Origin: Phycomyces blakesleeanus NRRL 1555(-)
Taxonomy: Eukaryota; Mucoromycota; Mucoromycetes; Mucorales; Phycomycetaceae
DNA: 64,000 nt
Assembly (NCBI RefSeq): GCF_001638985.1
Contig: NW_017265140.1
Span: forward strand, 248,001 to 312,000
Reading direction: 5' to 3'
Shown here: in pieces, positions 1-12,331 of the stretch
How the letters are laid out: each line of letters begins with the position of its first letter
How positions within the stretch are numbered: position 1 is the stretch's first letter
The notes under the pieces: model-generated
Database searches by the model: none
The model's input: only the letters and a program-made list of their open reading frames with translations
What the model was told of the DNA's origin: nothing
Program-made: the position numbers and the translations under genes

Positions 1-570
1 CAATAGGAATAATACTTGATAGTAAATGTGCGGTGTGCAAAGGGAGCTTTTTTGGGGGAGGACACAAAGGCTACAAATCATAATAGCCATATGGCTTGTC
101 GGAGCCGATTTTTCAAATGGAATCCCTGTTACCAATCAAACAACTTTTTACTATTTTCATTCATTCATTCATTCATATCATATATATATATATATATAAA
201 TAATATAGCAACCATTTTAATTTGTTCTTTGTTGTATCATGTTATATTCACACAAAAAATTAAAAAATATTATTATTTATTTTTTGGTTTCATTCATATC
301 AATCTATTCTATTTTCTTCATATACTAAAGACCTCTATTTATTTGTTTATTTTAGAGAATTTACAAGACAAAATAGGCTTGGTGTTTGGTTAAAGAAGAG
401 TAAAAGAGAAAAACAAGGGATACATATATATTCCATCTTATTTTACACAAAACTAAATACAGTAATCAATCAAAAGCAATCGCCGACAACAGCGAAACCA
501 AAGTGGGAGTTGGAGTGAGATAAAAGAGAGGGGAAAAAAATTGAGGGTTATAAAGATAGTGAGAAAAAGA

Positions 571-603
<33 letters not shown>

Positions 604-812
604 AGTGGGGGGGCAAAGTAGAACAAAAAAAAGTTTTACAGTGCTAAAGGGTTTCACGGATTTTAAACTGAGTGATGGAGGTGTGTGAGCCTAGAAGCAC
701 CATATGAGGTATCGCCACTTGTGCTCATTATTACAACTCCATTTTATCTCGTGCTTTAATTCTGGTGTAGGTTGTGTGGCAAAGACCCAACCTGGATGAA
801 AAAGGCATCTGC
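1..812. other. AT-rich left edge with tetranucleotide repeat; no supported gene
   Basis: No convincing coding region was found. The stretch holds an (AT)n tract near 180-200 and a (CAGG)n tetranucleotide repeat at about 571-602, followed by a G run. An ORF read on the minus strand through the CAGG repeat is a low-complexity Pro/Ala/Cys/Leu repeat product and is not credible. Confidence 0.6.
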
Positions 813-1113
813 ATGGCTGACCTCGAGTTAAACCCACAAAGACTCTCTCCCACTAAAAAGGTAATTCGACAGCTTCTATTACCATGGCTACCGGCTCACA
901 TGGCTCCCCCTTCTTTATTTTATATATATATATATATACATCATTAGCTGAAAAGAGATTATTAACTTGACTTCTTCAATACGCCAAAAGTTTTTTTTTT
1001 TTCAGGGGCACTTCTTTGTCCATATATTTTTTACGTCACTTTGTTTTCAGTCAACACACTGTTTTATTCGCCTTTTACGGCTCGCCCCGTGTGCGAATAA
1101 GAAAGCAAGGTAA
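813..1113 (+). CDS. Possible small two-exon gene, unknown product
   Basis: Not recognised. Exon 1 would be 813-860 (starts MADLELNPQRLSPTKK) and ends in AAG before GTAATT. Exon 2 would be 1006-1113, preceded by a strong acceptor with a 12-T run then CAG, and ending in TAA. The summed exons give an intact 51-residue frame whose second half is hydrophobic and Cys-containing. Against it: the peptide is short, the frame also stays open upstream of the ATG, and no family is recognised. It could be the last exons of a gene starting outside the window, or chance. It would converge on the FET-family gene, whose stop lies about 90 bp away on the other strand. Confidence 0.2.
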
Positions 1114-1200
1114 AGTAAAGAAAAAAAGAAAAAAAAAAATGTATATATAAAATAATTATACTAAAATAATACGCTGATTGAAAAAAAATCGATCGTCCGC

Positions 1201-3074
1201 TTAATAAGGTCGATCACGTCTCTCATGTCTGTCCTTTCTGTATGAATCATCGCGCCCACCACCCGCATGACGACCATAATCATCGCGTCGGTCTCCTCCT
1301 CTTCCTCCTCCACCACCACCACCTGAACGGCCACCGTCATCGTTTCGGTCTCTTCCACGGTATCCACCACCGCCACCTCCACCTCGGTTGCTCGAGCCAC
1401 CCATCGAATCTGCTGGACGGCGTGCGTGACATTTAAAGCACTCGTTACGGCGGGCAAAATTGTTGGCACTGCATCTAAAATACACGACAAGAGATAATAA
1501 TAGCAACGTATTACGCGCCTGTGTATCATTCCAAGTAACAAGAAATAACAATAATCATAGTAGTAGTAGTAATAGTAATGATAGCTTACCCTTCACAAGT
1601 CCAGTCACCTTCCTTGGGTGGTGGTGCATTACCTCCTCCGCCACCGTAACCACCACGGCCACCACCTCCACCACCGTAACCACCACCACCACCGCGGCCA
1701 CTGTCTCCACCACGGAAACCACCTCCGCCACTGTTTCCGCCACGGCCGCCGCCACCACCACCACCAAAGCGACCTCCGACAGCTATATAAAATAGTTGGT
1801 CATCAAATAAAATAAAGATGATTTTTTTTTAAAAAAAATTATTCAGAATCACTTACGAGGACCATTGGTCTTTCTTTCTGCCTTGGAAACTTGAATGATA
1901 TTACCCATGAATTCCTTGCCTTTAAAAGGAGAAAGAAATAATCATTCCATAATTTAATCATCAAGACATTCATATATATATATATATATGTGTGTGTGTG
2001 TTTTTAATGTCTTTCTTTGTTTCTTACCTCCAAACCAGTCAATGGCAGCATCGGCAGATGGTGGATCATCGTAGGTCAATGTGGCTATGGAACACAAACC
2101 ATAAAAACCAATTGATACCCTGACAACCTAGAAAACTATATAGCCTTGCACTTTACCATCACCCTTGGGAAGGTTCGTCGTCTTGTCAAAATAAATCCAG
2201 ACTGAAAGACAGATTAAGTTAAGATTCCAGCGTCCTCTTTCAGGTTGTCGCTGGCCCACGAGACATACTCTTTGGCTTCCGGGTCTTTCGGTCAATCTTA
2301 AGTACTCCAATAGATCCAAAATGGGCTGCGAGTTTCTCTTCGTCTACATCCTGGGGGAGGTTGCTGATATAAATCGTGTCGGCTTGCTTCTGGATACCGT
2401 CTAATCAAATCCTATCAATACAAAAAAGAAGGGACATACATGCACATCTACATATCCCTCTCTCTTTCTCTCTTTCTTTTTCTCTATTATTGCCAAAGCT
2501 ACCAAAAAGCTAACAAGCAACAAGAAAAGAAAGAAAGAAAGAAAAAATAGCCCACTCGACCACTTTTCTCTTTCTCTCTCTTTTATTATTATTATTATTA
2601 TATACATATGCTTACCCGAAGATTCATCGACAGGAGGAGGTCTGCTTTGACGTGATCTATCAGAACGGTCATACCTTCCATAGTTGGACATTCCTGACTC
2701 CTGTCGATCACCATAGCTGTCGTGCGAAGGTGCTGTGTTCTTATAGTCAGTTCCATACGCGCTATACTCGCCACCTGTATTGCTGCTGCCTTGGTACTGA
2801 GCATACGATTGAGGGTCGTAAGAGTAGTAGGCTGAATTATCAGCTACATTCCCAGAATACCAGTTCGCTGATGACGACTGGTCCCCCCCTGTAGCTTCAG
2901 TAGTTTGCTGAGGTCGTGATTGATGAGCTGAAGAGCCATGGCTTTCATCTGAAGAAATTGAGACATTAAATCAAATAAATAAATAACTTGATTTTTTTTT
3001 AAAAAAAAAAAGAGAGAGAGTATTTTACATTGATGATGGTCATCACCACCATAGGTGCCTTTGGATCCTGACAT
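1201..3074 (-). CDS. FET-family (TAF15/FUS/cabeza-like) RNA-binding protein
   Basis: Nuclear RNA-binding protein of the FUS/EWS/TAF15/cabeza type, linked in animals to RNA polymerase II transcription and pre-mRNA processing. Eight exons fit: 3029-3074, 2616-2948, 2269-2400, 2157-2201, 2028-2084, 1857-1919, 1590-1782 and 1201-1474, giving 380 aa in one frame. Order of parts: a Tyr/Ser/Gln/Gly-rich N-terminus (residues 1-126, low-complexity prion-like composition); one RRM at about 132-220 with RNP-like strings DTIYISNLP, KIWIYFDK and GKEFMGNIIQV; a Gly/Arg-rich stretch; a RanBP2-type zinc finger at about 283-309 (W-x-C-x2-C-x3-N-x6-C-x2-C, all ligands present); and a C-terminal RGG tail ending DRPY. 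This order is the FET signature. The zinc finger is split by the last intron. No damage is seen. Another RRM/RanBP2 protein is possible but less likely given the full architecture. Confidence 0.88.
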
Positions 3075-6000
3075 ACTAAAAGTAACTGATGCTTATATCT
3101 TATTTCAGAAAAAGAAACAAGAAAAAAAACAAGGAAAAAAAAAAAGGCTCGCCAAAACTGTAGGACTGAAAGTCACTACAACAAAATCACAATCACAATC
3201 TAGGCGGCATGCTATTACGTCATACAAGTTTATTTTTATTTATTTATTTATTTATTTTCTACCAAGGACACTTTTAGTTGGACCGGACTCAGCTCCCAAC
3301 CCTTTGTGGTCCATACATACCCAGCCTCCATCTATGTCAGCAAGCAATTTTTTTTTTTTTTAATTTTTTCGTTTACGTGGCCTATACTTAGCCACACTTT
3401 TTTTTATTTATTTATTATTTATATTATATTTATATATTTAAATAAATTTTGTACCAAAAAAAAAAAAGAAAAGAAAAATTCGTAATTAAATTTTTGATAA
3501 ATTGACTGTTAGATTAAATACAGAAAAATATATGTATATAGAGGATTTTAAAGATGCTGATTCCAATAAATAATATAAAATATGTATTTTCTTTAAAATA
3601 ATAATCTATACAATTTTCCCCCTTCTTTCTTTTCTTTACCCTTTATTTAAAAAGCCCTATCCAATCAAATAAAAATTAAAATATGTACGAGAACAAAAGC
3701 AAAATATAGACAATTGGAGAAACGACTCGGGATTGATCAAATCTGCTATACAATGTATTTCTTTTATGAAGAGAAAAGAAAAGCTTCAAGGTAGTGTATG
3801 TAATGTTATTAGATTTGCTTTGAATTTTGAAACCTTTAGATTCAAGGCTATCTTACTATTAGTATTACTGTGTTGATTTATCAAAAAAAAAAAAAAAAAA
3901 AAACAACAACAACAACAACAACCAACAAATGCAAACAATCATTCGACTCCCTACATTTTAATATCAATCCATACATCTTGCAAAAAAGAAAAATGGGAAA
4001 CCTTTGGGCTGTCAAAAGAAGAAATATTGAGATGATTTGTTTAAAATCAAAAAGGTGAAAGCTTGAATGGACAAATGTACAATCCTAGAGTGTTGAATAC
4101 TATATGCTTGATTTACACTAAAGAAACTCGGGTGACAGCCGAATAAGAAGCATGTAAATTTTAGGTGGTGTTGTGGGATTTGTGGCTGTGGTTATGGCTG
4201 TGACCATGGTAATAGTCATGAACATAGCTCCCAACCCGGTCGAATAGAAGAAGAAAGATATATATATATATAGAGGAGCACTGGATACACGCACACGCAC
4301 ACGCACACGCGCACGCACACGCGCACGCACACGCGCATACTCGCTCACATATAGATATAGATCGTTGAATTTTAGTGGTTCGACAGATTGCAATAAAGAT
4401 TTTTTTGTTAAGACAGACTGTCAATCCAGGCGATCTCCTTGTGCTTATGGTTTTTTTTCTAAAAAAAAATTGCAACAAGGAACTTTATTAGAACCAGTGG
4501 AAGAAAGAGTTCAATTAAAACAGAAACTCAGGTAGACCTCCCCCGCCGCCGCCGCCGCCGCCGCCGCCGTCAATGCCAGATGAACTGATTAAAAAAAAAT
4601 GAGAACTTTGATACTTTATATGATTGGGTACAGCTCTCCAAGACTTTCTGGGTTGGTTGGCTGGTTTATTCTAATAATAAAACAAAGCTATGTGTCTTGT
4701 CAGGATAGACACGCCTAATACTTTCCAGGTCCTTCCTCCGTGTCAAACTAAAGGCTTTATGAATCGACTGGTTATCTTTGGTTAGACTACATGTATATTT
4801 ATAAGAATACACTAAGCTTTTTGTTTGGTTCCACAGCAATGGATATTTGACAGTAATCAATATTTATAACCCTTTGTTTTAAATAAATAAAAGTGACAAT
4901 TCTTGGCATTGGTCTTCAAGATATAAAGCGTGATACGACTATAACTATAAATCACATATACATATATAAAAACATAGTATTTTCTATAGATATCAATAAT
5001 ATTTACAAAAAGAAGAAGTCGTTGTCTCCTTTTTCTTTAAAGCCGCATGGGCAGGTATTCAACTTGATTTATTGACATTTGTATCAGTATTTTGTATACT
5101 GTTATTTTATTTTATTTTTCTTAGCTGTATTTCTAAGATGGCTGTAATTTTATATATATGTTAGAGAACATTATCCCTGGTAACTTTTATTCTTATCCTG
5201 CAGGATATATGTATATCTATATATGCTTTACAGTCGTAACATACTCTTTGTTCCAAATAGAATAGAATAAAATTAATAATAATAATAATAATAAAGAAGA
5301 AGAAGAGGTATGGTACAGCTTGGTATTACTTTATATTGAAACACGCTCTTTTTTTTTTCATTTAATAAAAATATAGCATTTTGAGCCTTCTCCAAAAGTT
5401 GACTCATTTTGGGACTTTAGAAATACATGTATTTGTTTTATCGTTTTTGTGTAGTTCAAAAATAAATAAAAGTCAATATCACAGATGTTACGGATATGAA
5501 ACTTTGAATTTTGGGCTTTATCCCAATCTATTGAACCACAGTGGAATTATGCCTTTATTTCTTTTGTTCTAACTGATCGTCTTATTGATTAGCCATAAGA
5601 TTCCAGCGTGCATGCAATACTTGAATATCCTTTGTATAAAATAAATATTGTATATTAACATGCCACATTTCTTATATGACTATGATTATGAATACAAAAC
5701 TAAGCATCTAACTAAACAAATTACATCACAGCTTGTAGTAGATTTCTCTCTCTCTCTCTCTTTGTCTAATATAAAAAAAAACTCCATTCAGAGTGTATAA
5801 ATGATGTACATTCTGGGCTGTAATTAATGTGTAAAAGGTATTCTTACAAATCCAATCAAACAATGGCTTCATGGCTTGATAACTTTACATGTATTAGATA
5901 AATGATCTAATCAATTTGGTAGGCGTACATATATACATAGTGCTGAGTATTAACATGGGTAATACACACACATACAAGTGGGGCTTTGTTAGTTATTTCC

Positions 6001-7292
6001 TTGTAAGAATAAAGATCAACAACAACAAAAAAGTGATCTTTTGTGCAAAGGTTTGCAACCCAATACTTTTTTTTTAAAAAAAAAAGAGCTTGTAATTGTT
6101 ATGTCTAGACCGCTTATATATATATATATATATATATCTAGTCTTCTTTACAATATAATATAACAGTAGCTTCCAACAAACAGTTACACATCTTCCAGGT
6201 GCTCGGTGACCATGTACGATTCTGGCTAATAAAAAAGAAAAGAAAAAGAGATGGGTTTATGGTTATAATGCCATCAAAGGCTGAACTAGATTCAGAGGTC
6301 TGGGCGTAAATGTCTCGACAAATCTTGAGTGGTCTTTGCAAACACAAACACAAACTAAACAGTTTGTGATAAAAAGGCGTCTATTGCTTGAACACGTGTA
6401 GGTTTAGGTTATGTCGCATATCTCCTGCAATAGAGTAATGTATACATTGTGTATATATCTATCTATCTAGTAATCATAACTAAAGAAGTTTGTTTCACAG
6501 GCTTAGGTATCGAATTTTTTTTTTGGGATTCATTTTACAATTTCACACATGTACATTAAAATAAACCATTGTTTATTTATTTATTTATGTGTTTGTTTGA
6601 CAGTAAGATATATATATATATATATATAGGCATAAATATAAATATGCTATATCTTATAGCCTAGTCTTAAAGATGGTAAATCTAGAGTAGGTTTGGGGGC
6701 GTGTGTTTGTATATGTGTTACTTGGTTTATAGATAATTAAATATACCATTTCCCTTTAGTATTAGTGATGTACAATTACATTAATTACCAAGTTTTATAT
6801 TAACAATTTCCATTAAGATGCCCTTTTTTTTTCTTTCTGTTTTACCATGAAATATTATTATATATCTTGGGTTAATAGTTTTTTTTTACATCGATCGTAT
6901 ACAGTATTTCTGTGTATATATTTTTGTGTAATGATAATAATCATAAAAAGGAAAGGAAAAGGAGGAGGAGGGGGGGATTCGGAGGTGTGATCCAAAGACT
7001 ATTTGTCCATGTATTCCAGAATTTTGATTTGTATTTGTATTTGTAATAAGTTCATTATATATAATTTTAGATATATTGGAGTCCAAAATGCCTTTTGACT
7101 TTGGGTACATTTGTATCAGTTTTATTTTTGGAACAGACACGTTGCTAAGTACCCAAGAGCTTGATGTGGGTTTGTATATAGTCTTGAATTGAATGTAACA
7201 CAGGTACAAGCCATGTATCCAAATTCCTTTAAAAACAAAAATTCAACTCAAACTTTTATGAACAATTATTTTATATGTATGTGTGTTTCTTA
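3075..7292. other. About 4.2 kb of AT-rich DNA with microsatellites, no recognised gene
   Basis: No ORF here has convincing protein character. Notable content: an A18 tract near 3883-3902 followed by (ACA)n; alternating GCACAC/GCGCAC purine-pyrimidine repeat at about 4289-4337; a CCG/GCC triplet run at about 4542-4569; an AAT/AAG repeat around 5273-5310; a CT run at 5747-5761; and several (AT)n tracts (for example 6114-6136 and 6610-6628). Two short minus-strand peptides, PESYMVTEHLEDV at about 6160-6225 and a His-rich tail at about 4165-4250, look like possible terminal exons, but no partner exons could be found. Confidence 0.5.
4289..4569. repeat. Adjacent alternating CA/CG repeat and CCG triplet repeat
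   Basis: At 4289-4337 the sequence alternates purine and pyrimidine as repeats of GCACAC and GCGCAC. At about 4542-4569 there are roughly nine perfect CCG/GCC triplets. Both are far more GC-rich than their surroundings. The ORFs running through them encode only alternating Arg-Val/Ala-Cys or homopolymers and are repeat artefacts. Confidence 0.85.
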
Positions 7293-7391
7293 TTAATCCT
7301 CGTTTTCATTAGGTAAGAAACCTTCCCAAGCCAATCTTCTTAAAATAAATAATAATAATAATAATAATTGAAGAATTTGAGTATCTTCCAT
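7293..7391 (-). CDS. Possible 32-aa Leu-rich membrane microprotein
   Basis: Not recognised. A 33-codon frame runs from ATG at 7391 to TAA at 7293: MEDTQI, a run of seven Leu/Ile-type codons made by a TTA microsatellite, FILRRLAW, then an acidic NENED end. It resembles a single-pass membrane microprotein with an Arg-Arg boundary. The hydrophobic run may equally be a chance translation of the triplet repeat, or this may be the last exon of a larger gene (the segment after TTTTAAG could start an exon). It lies about 185 bp upstream of the HEAT-like gene and is divergent from it. Confidence 0.2.
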   Translation of the reverse strand: MEDTQILQLLLLLLFILRRLAWEGFLPNENED

Positions 7392-7576
7392 TGGTCACCC
7401 GTATGTCCATTTTCTTTTTTGCAGAATTCCTAGTGTAATATTGAAATACAAGTCACATATCATGTCTCTTGTTGTGCTGGTTAACTTTTTGCCTGTCTTT
7501 CCACAGTCCATTTCACGTGATGTTTAAAGAAAAGAGGCTGTAACGCAATAGTAATGCTCAAACATTGTTCTCTGTC

Positions 7577-10500
7577 ATGGTTTGGCCATTAATCCTAGAT
7601 GCAGATCTTGAGTCCTTGACCAATGAAATTCAGCAATTACCAACGAACAGTAGCAGTGAATTATTTAATGACGCTCAAATTTCCGTTTACCTTTCTATCA
7701 AAAAACTAAAGATATACTTGCCAAACGACGGCAAGAAATTGATAACGGTAGATAATAATAGCGCGTCTTATCTATCATTGAACGAGGCCAAGAAAGAAAA
7801 ATAAATAAAAATAAATAAATTCGATTACATAGTGGGCATACACGGTCCTTAGTAAAAGAATTCCAAAAAATGGTAATATGCATATACAATATACAATATA
7901 TAAATGTGTGTGTGTATATGTACATAAAAGAGAAAGAAAGAAAGAAAAAAGAATAAAGACAAATGAATGAATCGGCTCTCTCTATTATAAATATCGTGTA
8001 ATTGACACAAAATGTCCGGGAATAGATGCGAAAAGCAATACAGCAAAGAATATTACACACATTATGAGAGATAAAATCAACAGGGCTATGGTTGAGCTTA
8101 TATCTGAATCTGTTGCCTTTCTTGAAGCTACAAGAGAAAGGTAAGCCTAATTTGTGTGTGTGTGTGTGTGTATATGCACAAATGATGCTTGCAAATAAAT
8201 CTCAATTTTTTTGCTGCTTAGAGCTCTTGATACTCTCTTTAATGTAAGTATAGTATCAAGAAATCAAATCAATCTTAATTAGACCAATAAAATTTCTATA
8301 GTTGGTCACCACTTCAGTTGAATCGACCAACACAATGAGTTGGTTGATCTGTTTTACTATAAACGGTCGTCCTTCTTTACTCATACCACGTCTCCATCAA
8401 TATTTGATACGTGGATTAAAAGTTCATCAAAATCCATTTATGGACTCTGGCTTGTACGATTTTCTTTTTTAAACATATGAACTATGTGTTCTAAACTATG
8501 GCTATAACTGACCATTTGTACTATTCTTTCTTTCTTTCTTTTTCAGGGAACATTGTACAGATGAACAGAAAAAATTGGCTATTTTAGGTAGCAAAGTCTT
8601 TGCCTATCTACTTGAACAGCAAAACACTATAGCTCGAAAATCTGTAATCAATTTATTCGAAGAGTATTTTGCTCAAATGCACACAAGACAAAATCATAGC
8701 ATGGAATTAGACACAACGTCTTCTGGTAAATAGCCAAAAATAAAAATAAAGAGAGAGAGAGTGTGTGTGTGGGTGCTTAAAAGAAACCCAATTATGTACT
8801 AAATGACAACGTCTGTTAATTCGATACGCTGCTTTTGGGTATTGTATATTATATTGTCCTAGTAGACGATGATCTTCAAAGATATTATTTAGGGTATATT
8901 TTTGCTCTACCCAATATTTCCCCAGAATTGACACAAGGTGTGCTACAATGTGTTCAATTGATCTACACCGGATTTTATCTTAAACACATCCCTTTTAGCT
9001 TGTTGGACCGAAATATTCAAGAGATTAGTCGAGAATGATTCTGCTGGGACTATGTTTATGTATGAACGTGATTCAGAGTACTCTCGAATATATACACCAG
9101 CAGGGTATGTCTTGATGATCTAATACATATATTATTTTGTACCTTGAACTGACTTTTCATTTTTATTTTTATAAAAAAAAATCAATAATCCTAATAATCC
9201 AAGCAGAGAAATAAGTATCGTTAGTGTGTTTCCTCAGTGGCTATCAAATGTTGCGTTTAGCAAGGATAGCCTTATTATGAAACACGCCCTGGATGTCGCC
9301 GTTATGTTGGACACAATGGCGTATGACCCCCGCCTCAATCTGGCCCATCTAATACCGGTAAACAATGAATATTGCTATCATTCTTTGGATTCTGAGATCA
9401 ACAACTTATCAGTTTCTCCCTATAGGCTGGTGATAAATCGATTCTGGACTCCATGAGACCTTCTTTTGATCAATTAGATCTCCAACCCTCGTCTATAGAT
9501 CTCGTAAATTGGACAATATCCATATTGGAGTCCAAGTCACACGTGCGTGGAACTGATAGTCTAAAGATCGCACTCTTTTTGATGCAATTGATTATATTCA
9601 AATGCGATACAGAAGAAAAGGCAGCCGAGATGCTTGTTAGCATAATTACCCAATTGGACAAACCTAATGCTAAAACAGAATCAAGTAGTGGTACCCGCTA
9701 CTTGGTTTTGAACCTTGTAGCTTCTGCGGAGACAAAATGGCCTAATGTATTTCAGTAAGTAACATTTGTAATAATAATTACAGAATTTTCTCAGGTGCCT
9801 TATGTTTCCAATAATTAGTTTCTATTTTCTTATTTTACTTTTGGTCTATTGAGACTCGCTTATATTATGTCATACTGTATTTTTGTAATGTATACATGCA
9901 TCCCACTATCTCAATTAATCAAGAATCAGAATGAAAATGCATATATATCAAAGAAGCTTAGTACCACAAAAGAAAACTAATTCAAAAACTCTACATTGCC
10001 TTGGTTTTCTTTAGGGTTGTTTTGGAAAAGATATTCTCTCATGCTATTGCTCTTCACATCGCAGATAGTGAAGGATCTGTCAGTGTCGAGAAGATCCTCG
10101 GAAATTTAGCTATGCTGTTTGAGGAAACAGGCGAAGCATATGGACCAGATGGGACAAGGCCAGGATTTAGCTCTTTTCAAATGTATATTGTTGATCATTG
10201 GCAACAAGTTTTACTCTTGTTTGTGAGCCATCCATCAATGGAATGCAGAGCTATGGGATACCGTGTGTTGGCCAATTCAAAACTGTGGGAGCATACCGGA
10301 TCTAATATTCAGCCAATCCAGATATCAAAGATGTTGACAGAAGCGTGGTTTAGGCACATGAAGCATAGGTTTCTACGCATCACGCCTCAAGAACGTGAAG
10401 AAGAAGTGTCAGTCTTGGAAGAACTTGAGCGTCTGAGTAAGGAAACTCGCGTGGGTAACACCGCTTTGTTTTGTTCCCTTGTAACTAAACTGTTCTGTAT

Positions 10501-11879
10501 TTTTTATTTTATTTTATTTTATTTTTTAGTTGTTGGATGCTGTCAGACCCTTGTTCTGGCAAAGTCTATCCTATGCCTTGCCCTGGACTGTATTATGCAA
10601 GGAGCTCTAGAAATCTTCCCTGCAGTAGATCCAAATGTCCTGCAGAGAGAAAAGACCAATCTATTGGACAAGGTCAGGGAAAATAAATCTGCAACGGAGA
10701 TCAGGTCCCAGCCAGTAAACCGGCCGCCTCGGTTTATAACCACGACAGATCTGTTGAATGGAGAACTGTATGTATCAATCCTTGATTCTCCTTGTTCTGC
10801 TTAGGGAAAAAAAACCAAGGATCATTCCAAGAATCTTTCGGGTATCAACTAACTACTTTATATACATATATAGGGATTTCAGGGATAAGACTTATATAGA
10901 CAACATTGAGCGTACAGCAAGCCTTTTTTACAGCTTCCGTGATTCCAAAGATACCACACGAGGTAAGGTTTAAAACGTGCCAATTTCACTACTCTCCTTG
11001 AAATTCACTTGGAATACAGAACACACGACCGCCGTAAGCCTTAGCATACTTTCTCATTTGACATCAAAGTGGCCTAGGCAAAAGGTTTCTTTGGAGGCTT
11101 ATGATAATGTTTTACCAAAGAACATCCCATATGCAAGGCAAGCAATAAATTAGAGTCGAACAGGCTCTAACAGAACAGAATCTTAAACTGGAATTTACTG
11201 GACTCACACACACACACATATATATATATATAAAATATCTAGCGATATCACCACCGGAAATGCGTTTAAAGACCACCCTGCTTTATTCTTGATTATTGAA
11301 CAATGCTCAGCTATAGCCGGCTCTCCTATTAACGATACCACGCGCAGTATATTGGTGTACTTCATTGCATTCTGGCACATGCCTGAAGTTGCCAAGGAGA
11401 CAACGACCTTGAAATATGCCACACAGCTAGAAGAAACTTGTAGAATCATGATGCTATTGAAAGCGGTAATTGTTTTCATGCTGTTGTTTTCTTTTTTTCT
11501 TTTTTTTACGACTATACTATCCAACTCAAACCATCTATTTGGTCAATAGCATCTCCCTTTACCTCTCCAGCCTGCCTACAAGATTTTTGCATTTGTTTCT
11601 GCCCAGGACCTTGGTGATATTCTTTATCAAGCTATTTGGCCCTACATTAGATGGCATCCAAGTGCTTCAGATATGGATATCCCTGGATTGGGTCCTACTG
11701 CTGCCCCTTCTCAAGACACCCTTCGTACTGAATCAGAATTGACAAACCAGTGCATGAAAAAGTTGGCACTAGTTTACAACCGACGACTAAAGAAGCTAGA
11801 GTGTGCTCCCTTGTGGCATGCAGCCCTGCAACAAGTAGGACGTGACCTGTCTTTAGATGTCAATGAAACTACTGCGTGA
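7577..11879 (+). CDS. Large helical-repeat (HEAT/ARM-like) protein of unknown function
   Basis: Multi-exon gene; the family is not recognised with certainty. Clear coding blocks, with splice signals between them: about 7577-7728, 8026-8140, 8221-8244, 8302-8452, 8548-8725, 8863 to about 9104, 9207-9365, 9426-9755, about 10015-10460, 10530-10767, 10873-10960, 11020-11138, 11240-11465, then from about 11570 to TGA at 11879. The product is about 800-900 aa, nearly all amphipathic helices with no catalytic motif, signal peptide or membrane segment, as in HEAT/ARM scaffolds. A focadhesin-like or other large HEAT adaptor is conceivable. The first junction is unresolved: no ordinary GT donor keeps the frame, but a GC donor at about 7729 (G/GCAAGA) joined to the acceptor before 8026 would. 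The start codon is therefore also uncertain. Its stop lies only 82 bp before the mL41 gene. Confidence 0.6.
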
Positions 11880-11961
11880 CTTGTTCTTTACTGAAGCTTG
11901 CGCTCTTTCAAAATAAATGTAAACACCTTGCGAGGGCCATGTATACTTTGAAGCAATCATA

Positions 11962-12331
11962 ATGTTTGGTGTCATTCGTGCTATGCCGAGAGGCACTCGT
12001 AGACTCCAATTGACCGCCAAGCAGGGTCATAACTTCTACAAAGGTAGAATTTAGATTCACAAGTGACAATTTAAAAGTACATGAGCTCAATACGCCTTTG
12101 ACATGTCATTAGGTACTGGATCCGGTGCCATGGGTCGTCACACTAAGCAGGGTGGATATAAAGTTGACTGGTCAAAGGTCCGCACCTTCGTTGTTCCTGA
12201 TCTCCAGAACTTTTCGGTATGTTTTGTATTTGTATTTAGCGAATGAACTCTATAAATCTGACTTTTAGTGGATGTAGTTGGGTCCCTATGTTTCCCGCAA
12301 GACTCCTTTTATGAAGAAGAGTGAATTGTAA
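11962..12331 (+). CDS. MRPL27: Mitochondrial large-subunit ribosomal protein mL41 (MRPL27/MRPL41)
   Basis: Structural protein of the mitochondrial 54S ribosomal subunit. Three exons fit exactly: 11962-12043, 12113-12216 and 12278-12331, for 79 aa. Family strings visible are the N-terminal RGTRRLQLTAKQGHNFYKG, then GTGSGAMGRHTKQGGY, the VRTFVVPDL core and the end LGPYVSRKTPFMKKSEL. These match the yeast Mrpl27/human MRPL41 pattern in order and length. For the last intron a nearer TTTTAG acceptor would put a stop in frame, so the second AG (before 12278) must be used. ATG at 11962 gives a short basic mitochondrial leader; the Met seven codons later would also work. The gene is intact and lies head-to-tail behind the HEAT-like gene, close enough that their flanking elements probably overlap. 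Confidence 0.9.

Noticed and set aside
466..657. Minus-strand ORF with Pro-Ala-Cys-Leu repeats
   Set aside because: Direct translation of the CAGG tetranucleotide repeat.
1242..1815. Plus-strand ORFs rich in His or Thr opposite the FET gene
   Set aside because: They are antisense translations of the RGG/glycine repeats of the FET gene, whose spliced frame shows clear domains.
4118..4478. Two minus-strand ORFs of about 100 codons with Arg-Val or Ala-Cys repeats
   Set aside because: They translate the GCACAC/GCGCAC microsatellite; no flanking protein-like sequence supports them.
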